This document shows positions 7,507-16,752 of a stretch of DNA of 34,598 nt, one piece after another. Positions within the stretch are counted from its first letter, which is position 1; each line of letters begins with the position of its first letter. Source of the stretch: RUG14300 sp964391805 (GTDB lineage Bacteria; Bacillota; Clostridia; Christensenellales; CAG-1252); NCBI GenBank assembly GCA_964391805.1, contig CAYMNK010000016.1:1-34598 (forward strand). Direction: 5' to 3'. A model generated the notes under the pieces. The model saw only the letters and a list, made by a program, of their open reading frames with translations. It was not told where the DNA came from and searched no databases. Made by a program: the position numbers and the translations under genes.

Positions 7507-8604
7507 TCATTCAGTCAAGCCGCTTCCTCCGGTATTACCTTCGTCTGTGGCGGCATTTTCAAGTTCGTTATCCTTAAAGTCAAAATCGCCGTCAAATCTA
7601 TCTCCGTGGTGCAAAAACTGCGTTTTTGACTTAACCTCATTGTATTCATTCATATCGATCATTCCCATTGTCGGATAATTTGTATCGGAATTTTCTTGTC
7701 TGATGTCGAGACCTATTCCAACATCCATATTCGACAACTTATTTTCGCTTACCGCAATTTCGCCATCGGTCGGACAAATATAAATACCGTATCTAAAATT
7801 GCTAAGCGTACACTTAATTATCTCCACTTTCCCCGATTGCTTTTCGACAAATACACCGTATCCGCCTTCTAATTGGTCGGTTGTATTTGAAGATAATATG
7901 CAATCTTTCATTACCAAACTCGCCTCTGATTTGACATACACCCTCGCACTTGTTCCGTTTGGATATTTGTTTTGGGTGAACGTAAGTCCTTCTAATGTAG
8001 CGTTTATTCCCTCTCCGATTTCCGCTCCTTTTAGTTTTGGTGCGTTTAACCCCTTAATGGTTACACCAATGGTAATCGATAACGATTCGTCATATTCACC
8101 GCCTGAAATCAATATCACATTCCCGTTTTTTGCATTCGACAACGCTTCGGTCACAGTTTTAAACAAAGTCTTTCCATAAGTACCGCCTATATTCATTATT
8201 GGCTTTTCACTTGCACGAGTTTTGTTCTCATTCGCTTCCGCGTCGACTATGATATCGGCTACCGTTATATTGCATTCCGCACTTTTATCGGTATCCCTGA
8301 CAGTAACCATTATTTTGGCGTTTCCAGCCGATTTGGCGGTGATTAGTCCGTTTCCGTCAACAGTTACACATTCATTATCGCTAACAAACCCTACCTCGCA
8401 TTCGGCACCGTTACAATTGGTTGCGGTATATTCTAAAGTGAAACTTTCACCTACAACCATAACCGCTTCGCTTGTACTTAGTGTCAGTTCGGGTGAATTC
8501 TTATCGTTTTCGTCGTTGTCGTTTTTATCATTGCACGCCGTAAACGTAAAAACGACTATGCACATTATCATCGTTAATACGATTGTTTTCCAAATATGTT
8601 TCAT
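7507..8604 (-). CDS. Lipoprotein with Big2-like domain and right-handed beta-helix
   Basis: The 365-residue protein has a lipoprotein signal peptide (FTACN) and an acidic Asn/Asp/Lys linker. An Ig-like Big2 domain follows (about residues 36-115; pattern VMVVGESFTLEYTA ... LITAKSAGNAKIMVTV). The remainder (about 130-345) looks like a parallel beta-helix of the pectate-lyase/CASH type, with GNVILISGGEYDESL and repeated short turns around asparagines. The beta-helix suggests polysaccharide binding or cleavage at the cell surface, but catalytic residues cannot be assigned. GGAGG lies 4 nt before the ATG. Transcribed away from the glycosidase operon that starts at 8791, so it shares the upstream region and maybe regulation. 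Confidence 0.65.
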   Translation of the reverse strand: MKHIWKTIVLTMIMCIVVFTFTACNDKNDNDENDKNSPELTLSTSEAVMVVGESFTLEYTATNCNGAECEVGFVSDNECVTVDGNGLITAKSAGNAKIMVTVRDTDKSAECNITVADIIVDAEANENKTRASEKPIMNIGGTYGKTLFKTVTEALSNAKNGNVILISGGEYDESLSITIGVTIKGLNAPKLKGAEIGEGINATLEGLTFTQNKYPNGTSARVYVKSEASLVMKDCILSSNTTDQLEGGYGVFVEKQSGKVEIIKCTLSNFRYGIYICPTDGEIAVSENKLSNMDVGIGLDIRQENSDTNYPTMGMIDMNEYNEVKSKTQFLHHGDRFDGDFDFKDNELENAATDEGNTGGSGLTE

Positions 8605-8717
8605 TTTGCCTCCTTTTTTTATTTCGATTATTGACTTCGTGGTGTGTTGCTAAACGAATTATTGCAAAAAAAATCCAACTTATCTTCGAGAAATGATTAA
8701 CAAAATTAAATTTGGTA

Positions 8718-8746
8718 TTGAAGCCGACCAAAAAGTGTGATATAAT
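8718..8746 (+). promoter_or_regulatory. Promoter of plus-strand glycosidase operon
   Basis: TTGAAG (8718-8723), 17 bp and TATAAT (8741-8746). A start near 8753 gives a leader of about 38 nt before the TTG start at 8791. Confidence 0.75.
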
Positions 8747-8790
8747 AGAAACACTAAGTAAATTGCATTTTCAATGCCAAGGACTCGATT

Positions 8791-10851
8791 TTGAAAGAAA
8801 AATATAAACCTATTAAAGCTTTATACAATCACCTAATTATTAAGCGTCGACTGCCTAAGACTTTCCCGGAGAAAGCAAAACTATATCCCGACGAATACTT
8901 CACCTCGGGACGTGTCGTTATGCCCGATAAGCGTATACGCTTAGTTGCCGAAGGATGTATACTTCCCTTTAACGACCACTTGGAAATGAGCGGTAGAGTA
9001 TCGGCGCATACCATTAGTTACGGAATCGATGAAAATATGCGACCGTCTCTATTCTTGCATAGTGTTTATCCGAATTTTAAACTTACTCCTGCCGATATGG
9101 CGTGCTCATACGCTCACAACTTTACCGCTTTTACTCAAATAACGGTAGATGGAAAAATGGCGGACGAAAAAGTTCGATTTGTGGATATATTAGGTAAGTT
9201 AACCTTTGTAGATTCTACGGATAGCGGAGTGGAAATAAAGAGAACACTATTTCCCGCCGTTTTTACAACCGCATTGATCGAAAGGATATATATAGAAAAT
9301 TTATCCGAAGTGGATAAAGAAGTGGAAATACATGTTCCGTCGGGCGAATATCTTTCATTACCGAAATACAGCGTAGACGGTAAGGAATACCTATCTCGCA
9401 CCGATATCGCCGACAGTGACGGAAGAATGATGAGCGGATTCGAGCCATATCGCAAAGATACGGTAGAAGCCCATCAATCGGTGACATTCTATTCGGTTTA
9501 CTATACCCGTCCTAAATGCGAAGATATCTTAGTGGATTGCAAATTCGAGGAGAAAAAACGCAACGCATTAATAGATGACGTTCTTCGTGGCATTCGCATC
9601 GAAACCGGTGATCTCGTACTCGATTCGGCATTCAGTCACGCTGTTCTGAGGGGCGCGGAATCGGTATACGAAACCGAGCGCGGATTGATGTTATCGAGGG
9701 GTGGTGGTACTTACGGTTCGGCACTTGTTATAGACGATATCGAGCACTCCGCACCGTTTATAGGATATTCGGGAATAGATATGCCCATCCAAGCCACAAT
9801 AAACACCTGTAGACTGTTTAGAGAGGATATTAACCTCTTAGAAAAACCCTCTAAAACCAATAAAATCGCACCGATCGTAACCGACCAAGCCAAAGGCGTG
9901 TGGATAACTCCGAAGGAAAGGGGTGACACTCAAATGTTTGCAAGCGGTTTGACTCGCTTCTTATTGGCATTGGGTGACAAAAGTATCGGTGAAGAGTTTA
10001 TTCATACGGTAGATTTTTGTATAAATCATTCAAGACAAAATACCGACCAAAACGGATTAGTCAAGTCGATTTCGGACGATATTTGGGGACGTGAAACAAA
10101 AAAAATCAATCTTTCAACCAATTGTGCGACATACGATGCATACCTCAAAGCAAGTTTTTTATCGTCGGCACTCGACAGAAATCATAAAAAATACGAATTT
10201 TTCAACCTCGCATCAAAGCAACGTAATGCAATCGTTAGGCAACTAACAACGGTTTGGGACGGATATAAAATATATAAAAGTCATCCTACCGATAAAAAAC
10301 TTCGTGCCGAAATGTGTCTACCTATGTGCGTAGGTATCAAGGATAACTGCAAATCAACATACGATGTTCTTTTTGATACGCTATACGCAGACGGAACCAT
10401 GCAACCGGAACTTAATCATAAAGGTTATAGAGATAGGTGGCTATTACTTTCTCTTAAGGGCGGTTTCAAAATAGGTAAGGCGGATAAAACAGGCGATTAT
10501 TTAAAAGAATACACTCTCAACCGTATAATAGGTACGCATGCGCCCTATCCGCATGAGGCTTTCCCCGAAGGTAACATGATGCAGTTATCATCAGACAGCC
10601 TGCTTTATGCACGAATTTTTGTCGAAGGCATTCTTGGTTTGAGTTGTACCGGATTTGGTAAGTTCTCAATAACACCGTCTTTGCCCTCGTCTTGGAAGAG
10701 AATGGCACTCAAACATATAGTACTTGCCGATATGCCTATAGATATCATCATCGAAGACGGTAAACTTTCCGTTCTCGACCAAACAGGAAACAACATCAAG
10801 CAGTGCAATATCGTAAACGGTCAAAAAATAGACATCGATTTATATGAATAA
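8791..10851 (+). CDS. Six-hairpin (alpha/alpha)6-barrel glycosidase-like protein, family unassigned
   Basis: This 686-residue protein without a signal peptide has an N-terminal beta-sandwich-like half (about residues 1-260) and a helical-barrel half. The segment LSRGGGTYGSALVIDDIEHSAP (about 301-322) and the end region SLLYARIFVEGILGLSCTGF followed by TPSLPSSWKRM resemble GH78/GH65/MGH1-type six-hairpin glycosidases. I cannot assign a CAZy family or substrate; acidic residues in the IDDIEH and ISDDIWGRE segments are candidates for catalysis. The start is TTG at 8791, supported by AAGGA at 8779-8783 with 7-nt spacing. The GH2 gene begins 9 nt after the stop, so the two are co-expressed and probably act on one intracellular oligosaccharide. 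Confidence 0.65.
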   Translation: MKEKYKPIKALYNHLIIKRRLPKTFPEKAKLYPDEYFTSGRVVMPDKRIRLVAEGCILPFNDHLEMSGRVSAHTISYGIDENMRPSLFLHSVYPNFKLTPADMACSYAHNFTAFTQITVDGKMADEKVRFVDILGKLTFVDSTDSGVEIKRTLFPAVFTTALIERIYIENLSEVDKEVEIHVPSGEYLSLPKYSVDGKEYLSRTDIADSDGRMMSGFEPYRKDTVEAHQSVTFYSVYYTRPKCEDILVDCKFEEKKRNALIDDVLRGIRIETGDLVLDSAFSHAVLRGAESVYETERGLMLSRGGGTYGSALVIDDIEHSAPFIGYSGIDMPIQATINTCRLFREDINLLEKPSKTNKIAPIVTDQAKGVWITPKERGDTQMFASGLTRFLLALGDKSIGEEFIHTVDFCINHSRQNTDQNGLVKSISDDIWGRETKKINLSTNCATYDAYLKASFLSSALDRNHKKYEFFNLASKQRNAIVRQLTTVWDGYKIYKSHPTDKKLRAEMCLPMCVGIKDNCKSTYDVLFDTLYADGTMQPELNHKGYRDRWLLLSLKGGFKIGKADKTGDYLKEYTLNRIIGTHAPYPHEAFPEGNMMQLSSDSLLYARIFVEGILGLSCTGFGKFSITPSLPSSWKRMALKHIVLADMPIDIIIEDGKLSVLDQTGNNIKQCNIVNGQKIDIDLYE

Positions 10852-10860
10852 GGAGAAAAT

Positions 10861-12642
10861 ATGAACGCTAAAGTCGATTTAATAACGATATGGGGTGAAA
10901 AACTCGATAAAAATAATGTACTTCCCGAGTATCCACGTCCGCAGTTTCAAAGGGACAGTTATATCAATCTTAACGGTGTGTGGCAATATGCTATACTTCC
11001 AGTAAACGATACGTTAACTGATTATGACGGAGAGATCATAGTTCCTTTTTCGCCCGAATCGGTTCTATCGGGAGTCTCCCGCACATTAAAACCTAACGAA
11101 AAACTTTATTATAGGCGTACATTTACTATTCCCAACGACTTCAATAAAGGAAGAGTTTTGCTCAATTTCGGTGCTGTCGACTATAGTGCCGAAGTGTTTA
11201 TCAACGGCATTTTCGTAGGTCGTCATTCGGGTGGTTACTTGCCCTTTTCTATAGACATTACCAATAGCCTCTCCGGGGGCGAAAACGAGCTCCGCGTAGA
11301 GGTATTAGATCCGAGCGACACCGGGAAACAAGCGACAGGCAAACAAAGACTAAAAAACGGCGGAATATGGTACACGCCAATTTCGGGAATTTGGCAAACC
11401 GTTTGGCTGGAAAGCGTGCCCGACAAATACGCAGTAAGTTTGAGAATAACACCCGATATAGCATCCGATTCCGTAAATTTTGCGCTTAAATCGGTAGGCA
11501 ATTTATCAGGTGAAATCATTATTTACGATCAAGGAAAGGAATTAACACGCGGTACGATAACGGATAATTTAACATTAAAATTATCGTCATATGAATTATG
11601 GTGTCCTGAAAATCCTAAACTCTATGACGTAGTGCTTAATTATGGCAAAGACAGCATCAAAAGTTATTTCGGAATGAGAAGTTTTTCCGTTCAAAAGGAC
11701 GAAATCGGCTTCAATCGCCTGTGTCTAAACGGTAAACCCTACTTCCAAAACGGATTACTCGACCAAGGATATTGGTCGGACGGACTATATACGCCACCCT
11801 CGGACGATGCCATGATTTACGATATACAAACGATGAAGAATATGGGGTTCAATATGCTCCGTAAGCATATCAAAATCGAACCGCTTAGATGGTATTATCA
11901 CTGTGATCGTCTCGGGATGTTGGTATGGCAAGATATGGTTTCGGGCGGGGACAGTCCGTTTATCGCAAGAGCAAGCATGATTTACCCTGCGCTCTCTTTG
12001 GCGCTCCTTAAAAGAAGACTCGGAATGTGTAATGACGGTGAAAGAAATTATAAACTGTTTTCGAGACGTTCGCAAGAATGCCGTAATGAATATATTTCCG
12101 ATATGTACGCAACCCTCGATACGCTAATCAATACAGTTTCTCTCTGTCTATGGGTGCCGTTTAACGAAGGTTGGGGACAGTTCGATTCCGTCAAAATCGC
12201 TAATCTTATACGTGAATATGACGGCACAAGGCTAGTCGACCATGCAAGCGGTTGGCACGATCAAGGCGGTCCCGATATTAGAAGTTACCACGTCTACTTC
12301 ACCAAATACGCCTACCCTAAATACTCAAAGCAGGATGATAGGCCTATAGCGTTAACGGAATTCGGCGGATTCAGCCATGCGGTGCACGGTCACATGTACA
12401 ATCCCAATAAGGTGTTCGGTTATAGGGTTTATAAAACAAAAGAGGACTTGACAAAGCATTATCGCAAATTGTTTGAAAATACTATTATTCCGCATATCAA
12501 ACAAAAAGGATTAAGTGCTACGGTATATACTCAAGTAAGCGATGTACAAGATGAATTAAACGGACTATTGACATATGACAGAAGAGTCGTCAAAATAGAT
12601 ATCGACGTGCTTAAAGAAATAAACAGCAAACTAAAATACTAA
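10861..12642 (+). CDS. Glycoside hydrolase family 2 enzyme (cytoplasmic)
   Basis: A 593-residue GH2 protein: an N-terminal jelly-roll sugar-binding domain (YPRPQFQRDSYINLNGVWQY ... VFINGIFVGRHSGGYLPF), an Ig-like middle and a TIM barrel. The acid/base is Glu436 in FNEGWGQ and the nucleophile Glu500 in LTEFGG. GH2 covers beta-galactosidases, beta-glucuronidases, beta-mannosidases and arabinosidases; this short form lacks the extra C-terminal domains of LacZ, so the sugar cannot be named. There is no signal peptide. A GGAG lies just before the ATG, and the gene follows the six-hairpin gene by 9 nt. It shares a similar core with the GH2 encoded at 14920-16728 but differs enough that it is not a recent duplicate. 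Confidence 0.9.
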   Translation: MNAKVDLITIWGEKLDKNNVLPEYPRPQFQRDSYINLNGVWQYAILPVNDTLTDYDGEIIVPFSPESVLSGVSRTLKPNEKLYYRRTFTIPNDFNKGRVLLNFGAVDYSAEVFINGIFVGRHSGGYLPFSIDITNSLSGGENELRVEVLDPSDTGKQATGKQRLKNGGIWYTPISGIWQTVWLESVPDKYAVSLRITPDIASDSVNFALKSVGNLSGEIIIYDQGKELTRGTITDNLTLKLSSYELWCPENPKLYDVVLNYGKDSIKSYFGMRSFSVQKDEIGFNRLCLNGKPYFQNGLLDQGYWSDGLYTPPSDDAMIYDIQTMKNMGFNMLRKHIKIEPLRWYYHCDRLGMLVWQDMVSGGDSPFIARASMIYPALSLALLKRRLGMCNDGERNYKLFSRRSQECRNEYISDMYATLDTLINTVSLCLWVPFNEGWGQFDSVKIANLIREYDGTRLVDHASGWHDQGGPDIRSYHVYFTKYAYPKYSKQDDRPIALTEFGGFSHAVHGHMYNPNKVFGYRVYKTKEDLTKHYRKLFENTIIPHIKQKGLSATVYTQVSDVQDELNGLLTYDRRVVKIDIDVLKEINSKLKY

Positions 12643-12718
12643 TAACACCGTTTATTCGACCTTGTTATACATTATTCCCTCACAGTTCACGGTTATAATC
12701 AATATATGGGAGCTGTAA

Positions 12719-13783
12719 ATGGAAAAAAGTAATATTAAATTCGTATCCGCCGACAGCATTTCGGCGGATTTTTTTAACGGTTTCGAATATGTAGCCGTAA
12801 TCACCGACGGCGAGTATGACGAAATTAAAAACATAGTGGGAGAGTATCGCACCGATGTGTTTCGCTACGATGACGAATATACCGCTAATGCCGATCTTTT
12901 AGTGGCATTCGGCGGAGAATACGCTTTAACGAGGGGCAAAGAATTAGCCGATAAAACACATTCCGAACTTATGCTTATACCCACCACCCCAACACACGAA
13001 GCAGTTACTACTCAATACATCGACTCAAATTGCAAGGTAAAGAGAATGAACGAACCATATACGCTGTTAGTAATCAAGCCGTTAATCAACAATCAGCCAC
13101 GCGAATTATTGGCAGACGGTTTAGGCTCGATTGCAGGGTTGATTGCCATAATGTTCGATGAAGCGCTATCCGATTTCATGGGCGGTAACGATGCCGAGGC
13201 GGAGTCGCTACTTAGCAAAATCACAGAGTTTTTAGGTAGTTTAAACAAATATTCGTCGCCCTATCCGTCTCTCGGTTTTGACTTGATAGAAACGATATAT
13301 TCGCTATCGGTATCACTCTCAAGCGACATATACGATACTTTTATTGCGTCGCGACTTTTTTCGCTGTACAACAAAGGAAAAATGCGATATAATAACTGTA
13401 AGTTTCAGTTGGGTTATGCGATACTTGCTTTGTACGCTTCCTTTTTACCGCAGGAAGAATTATTACTTCCGCCCGATAGAAATGCGGTAATTGCGAAAAT
13501 TAAGGCACTGCTTCCCGATGTTCCTTTAACTGCGGACATATATCAGGATACATTTGCTTTGACGCGTTATGTGCTTAACGACCGACTCGAACAACTTCAA
13601 ACGGCTCTTATTCGGCTACCCGAACTTGCAAAGGTATACTTCAGGTTAAACGGCTATAGCGGTTACTATATTCGCTCGTTGTGTAGTGTAAGCGAAATTA
13701 TGTCAATATTGCCTCAAACGGCTGAACTTAGCGAAAACAATACCCTTTTAAAGCATATCTATGCTTCGGGTTATCTCGATTAA
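12719..13783 (+). CDS. AraM/EgsA-like (glycerol-1-phosphate dehydrogenase family) protein, probable pseudoenzyme
   Basis: The 354-residue protein follows the sn-glycerol-1-phosphate dehydrogenase layout. DLLVAFGGEYALTRGKELAD stands where the GGG-T/S dinucleotide motif usually is, followed by IPTTPTHEAVTT, the P-L-x-I-N segment and ADGLGSIAGLIAIMFDEALS. In active enzymes the last block reads G-x-GD, with the Asp binding metal; here it is GLGS. The two metal-binding histidines of the C-terminal helical domain also appear absent (FQLGYAILALYAS stands in place of an HG-type motif). It is therefore probably not an active metal-dependent dehydrogenase and may bind a ligand or act as a regulator. 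GGGAG precedes the ATG. The next gene is a HAD-IIA phosphatase, as in the AraL-AraM pair of Bacillus subtilis. Confidence 0.55.
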   Translation: MEKSNIKFVSADSISADFFNGFEYVAVITDGEYDEIKNIVGEYRTDVFRYDDEYTANADLLVAFGGEYALTRGKELADKTHSELMLIPTTPTHEAVTTQYIDSNCKVKRMNEPYTLLVIKPLINNQPRELLADGLGSIAGLIAIMFDEALSDFMGGNDAEAESLLSKITEFLGSLNKYSSPYPSLGFDLIETIYSLSVSLSSDIYDTFIASRLFSLYNKGKMRYNNCKFQLGYAILALYASFLPQEELLLPPDRNAVIAKIKALLPDVPLTADIYQDTFALTRYVLNDRLEQLQTALIRLPELAKVYFRLNGYSGYYIRSLCSVSEIMSILPQTAELSENNTLLKHIYASGYLD

Positions 13784-13811
13784 CGATATTAAAACAAATA
13801 AGGAACTACTA

Positions 13812-14600
13812 ATGAAATACGATATCAACAATATAAAATTATTTCTAATGGATATGGACGGCACGGTCTATTTGGGAGACAAAAAAATCGAAGGCGCATT
13901 CGAGGCTCTCGATAAAATTCGTAAAAACGGAAAGCAAATATGTTTCTTGACCAACAACTCGAGCCGTTCCAAAAGAACTTGCTTAAAAAGGCTGAGAGAG
14001 GTGTACGAATTCAACGTCGGTGACAACGAGTTATATACGTCATTAAACGCCACGTGCGAGTTGCTTAACTCCCAATACAAAGATAAAAAAGTATTTACCT
14101 TAGCAACTCCTGACGTTAGAGGAGAACTTATCGAAAAAGGAATCAACCTCGTAGAAGACGATCCCGACATATTACTATTAACTTTCGACACCACGCTTAG
14201 TTATGATAGACTATTCAAGTTTACTCGGTATTTAGAGCAAGGTAAACCGTATATCGCCACCCATCCGGACGATTTTTGTCCGTCAAATATCGGTAATATG
14301 CCCGATATAGGCGCATTCATAGCAATGATAGAGCATACGGTGGGTAGATCTCCTGATATAATAGTGGGTAAACCATATTCCGAAATGGCAAAGGCTATAA
14401 TGTACGAATACGGTCTGTCCCAAAATGAAATCGCTATGGTCGGTGATAGACTGACAACGGATATATTCTTCGGCTTGAATAACGATTTTATGAGCATTCT
14501 CGTATTAACAGGAGAAACAACAAGAGAAAGTCTTGCGCAAACAGAAATAAAACCCGATCTCGTTCTCGACACTTTCGCCGATATATTGAAATTATTATAA
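13812..14600 (+). CDS. HAD-IIA family phosphatase (NagD/AraL-like)
   Basis: A cytoplasmic sugar- or polyol-phosphate phosphatase of 262 residues. Motif I is DMDGTVYLG (Asp14 nucleophile, Asp16), motif II TNNSS, then the IIA cap domain, and motifs III/IV IIVGKP and AMVGDRLTTDI. An in-frame start at 13761 would overlap the upstream gene by 23 bases; AAGGA at 13800-13804 with 7-nt spacing decides for ATG 13812. It sits directly after the AraM-like gene. In B. subtilis the HAD-IIA protein AraL lies beside AraM in the arabinose operon, so it may clear unwanted sugar phosphates during pentose use; substrate specificity in this family cannot be read from sequence. Confidence 0.9.
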   Translation: MKYDINNIKLFLMDMDGTVYLGDKKIEGAFEALDKIRKNGKQICFLTNNSSRSKRTCLKRLREVYEFNVGDNELYTSLNATCELLNSQYKDKKVFTLATPDVRGELIEKGINLVEDDPDILLLTFDTTLSYDRLFKFTRYLEQGKPYIATHPDDFCPSNIGNMPDIGAFIAMIEHTVGRSPDIIVGKPYSEMAKAIMYEYGLSQNEIAMVGDRLTTDIFFGLNNDFMSILVLTGETTRESLAQTEIKPDLVLDTFADILKLL

Positions 14601-14666
14601 TTTCCCTCGGTATAAAAATGATGCGAATTGACCATACTACAAGTATCATTTAAGGAGGAATTCAAA

Positions 14667-14816
14667 ATGGCTAATTGTTATAACCATACAGGTGAAAAGC
14701 CCGGTTCGGGTTCTTACGTTTGTACTAATTGCGGTACAGAGGTGTCTATAGGAGTAAACGACACTCTACCGCCCTGTCCTAAATGCACTAATACAAGTTT
14801 TAGGAAGGAATGCTAA
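14667..14816 (+). CDS. Small zinc-ribbon protein (49 residues)
   Basis: Starting at ATG 14667, with AAGGAGG at 14652-14658, the 49-residue product has two CxxC pairs (Cys19/Cys22 and Cys37/Cys40) separated by 14 residues, within the pattern Y-V-C-T-N-C-G ... L-P-P-C-P-K-C. This is a single zinc ribbon of a widespread small family whose role is not known to me. Further cysteines occur at 4 and 49. An in-frame TTG start at 14628 is less likely because the ribosome binding site fits only 14667. It may be read through from the phosphatase gene; the shared terminator follows. Confidence 0.8.
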   Translation: MANCYNHTGEKPGSGSYVCTNCGTEVSIGVNDTLPPCPKCTNTSFRKEC

Positions 14817-14866
14817 TACAATTAGGACAAAATCAGATTACGGTATGAAAAACATACCAACAACAC

Positions 14867-14893
14867 AAAAAAGGGCTGTGATCGCCCTTTTTT
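14867..14893. terminator. Bidirectional terminator between convergent operons
   Basis: AAAAGGGC and GCCCTTTT form a stem with a 7-nt loop, with A and T runs on both sides. It closes the plus-strand run ending at 14816 and the minus-strand GH2 operon ending at 14920. A second small hairpin, GGTATG/CATACC (14842-14858), precedes it. Confidence 0.85.
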
Positions 14894-14919
14894 ATGTAAA
14901 TAAATAATTGATATTTTGA

Positions 14920-16728
14920 TTAGTCGTTCTTTGGACCGTTATCCAAAATTGATCTAATGATTTCAACAGGAATCTTAGGATGTCTGTCGAAAGTCATCAA
15001 TCCGTTTACTTCGTGATAAACGTCTGATAATTGGGTATAACAGAATCCTTGAATATGCTTATTAGCATAGATTGCTTCGATAAGCGAACGGAATCTCGAA
15101 ACAAATTCTTCATCGCTCTTAACTGCTTCGCCATAACCCCACTTATTACCCTCTAAGTCCTTTACAAACGACGTTCCGCCGAACTCGGACATTATGATAG
15201 GTTGTCCGTCATATTCGTATCCATCGGCAAATGCGCCCTTGTGGTGTCCGTCATATATTCTTTGTGCACACTTTTCGGGGGTTTTAAAGAAGTCTCTCAA
15301 CTTGTCGCCGCTTTGGGTATAATGGTGAATTGTTAGAAAATCGGAAATGGTATGTTCCCATCCGTCATTGGATATGATCGGACGCATCTCGTCTATTTCC
15401 GCCGCAATACAATAAAGTTCGTTAGCAAATTCTTGTTGTGCTTTGTCAAAAAGAATATCGTCTACGCCCCAGCTTTCGTTGATAGGTACCCAGCAAAGTA
15501 TACAAGCGTGGTTATATTGTTGTAAAACTACATCACGCCATTCACGAGCGAATTGTTCTCTTGCTTTGGGCGTTTGAGGAGCGGTATATTTACCGTCCCA
15601 AATATACATATAAGAAGACGGCATTTCGCCCCATACAATATAACCTCTTATGTCGGCATGATATAAGAAGCGTTCATCCTCGAGCTTTTGGTGCTTACGG
15701 CAACCGTTAAAACCCATAGCGATCATATTTTCAATATCCTTAATGAGTGCGTCTTCCGAGGGTGGTGTAAGATTGGTTTCTTCCCAATAACCTTGGTCAA
15801 GGATAAGCTTTTGATACAATGGTTTGCCATTGAGCTTAATAATGCCGTCGTCGAATTCGATATCTCTAATACCGAAATAACTCTCAACCTTGTCGCAAAC
15901 AACTCCGTCAATGGTCAAAATCACGCTAAAATCGTACAATTCGGGCGATAAAACATTCCAAAGATGTTGCTCTTTACCAAGCCAAATATTATGGGCGGGA
16001 ACTGTATCTACCACTCTCGTACTTACTTCGGCAACCTTAACGCCGTCATAATGAACGGTACTTGTCAATCTAACCTCGTGCTCGATAAAATATTCATCGT
16101 CCTCAGGAAGAACACATTCAAATTCGGCAGACAATACATTGAGTTTTGAATCGGTGGTCAACTTAAACGACTCTACCCTTTGTTTATTGACGATTTCCAT
16201 CCAAACAGTTTTATATAATCCCGAAACACCTACATAAAAACAGCCGTAATCTACGTCCAAGCAACGTTGTTTACCGCGTGCAATAGCTGCATCGTAGCTG
16301 TCGTCTACCTTGATAACAAGTTTGTTTTTACCGTTTACGCACGCTTCGGTAAGATCGAAGGTTAAGCGGTGATATGCACCTAACTGAACTCCGCAGGAAA
16401 CTCCGTTTACAAAAACTTCGGTGCGATAATCACTTCCCTCTAAGTGTAGCAAAACGCTCTGTTCCCCTGTGAAATTCACATCTATATCTCTCTGATACCA
16501 AACGGTCGGGTATTGAGTGGGATCACCTATACCGCTTGCAGGACATTGATAAGCAAAAGGAACGATAATCTCTCTATCGGCAACGAAACCTTGTGAATAA
16601 TCGGACCTATCCGCTTTACCGTCATCAAAACTAAAATCCCATTTTCCATTCAAATTCGTCCATTGTCTACGAACGAATTGAGGACGAGGATAATCGGGAA
16701 TATAACATGACATGTGCTTATTTTTCAC
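14920..16728 (-). CDS. Glycoside hydrolase family 2 enzyme (cytoplasmic), second copy type
   Basis: A 602-residue GH2 enzyme without a signal peptide: jelly-roll (YPRPQFVRRQWTNLNGKWDF), Ig-like domain and TIM barrel. The acid/base is Glu418 in PINESWG and the nucleophile Glu515 in MSEFGG. The start is GTG at 16728 with AAGGAG 7 nt upstream. It follows the ATPase gene by 24 nt and is the last gene of the five-gene minus-strand operon. Linkage to a transporter ATPase suggests it acts on the imported oligosaccharide. Substrate cannot be assigned within GH2. Confidence 0.9.
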   Translation of the reverse strand: MKNKHMSCYIPDYPRPQFVRRQWTNLNGKWDFSFDDGKADRSDYSQGFVADREIIVPFAYQCPASGIGDPTQYPTVWYQRDIDVNFTGEQSVLLHLEGSDYRTEVFVNGVSCGVQLGAYHRLTFDLTEACVNGKNKLVIKVDDSYDAAIARGKQRCLDVDYGCFYVGVSGLYKTVWMEIVNKQRVESFKLTTDSKLNVLSAEFECVLPEDDEYFIEHEVRLTSTVHYDGVKVAEVSTRVVDTVPAHNIWLGKEQHLWNVLSPELYDFSVILTIDGVVCDKVESYFGIRDIEFDDGIIKLNGKPLYQKLILDQGYWEETNLTPPSEDALIKDIENMIAMGFNGCRKHQKLEDERFLYHADIRGYIVWGEMPSSYMYIWDGKYTAPQTPKAREQFAREWRDVVLQQYNHACILCWVPINESWGVDDILFDKAQQEFANELYCIAAEIDEMRPIISNDGWEHTISDFLTIHHYTQSGDKLRDFFKTPEKCAQRIYDGHHKGAFADGYEYDGQPIIMSEFGGTSFVKDLEGNKWGYGEAVKSDEEFVSRFRSLIEAIYANKHIQGFCYTQLSDVYHEVNGLMTFDRHPKIPVEIIRSILDNGPKND

Positions 16729-16752
16729 TTTTTTTCTCCTTGTGTTTATTTA

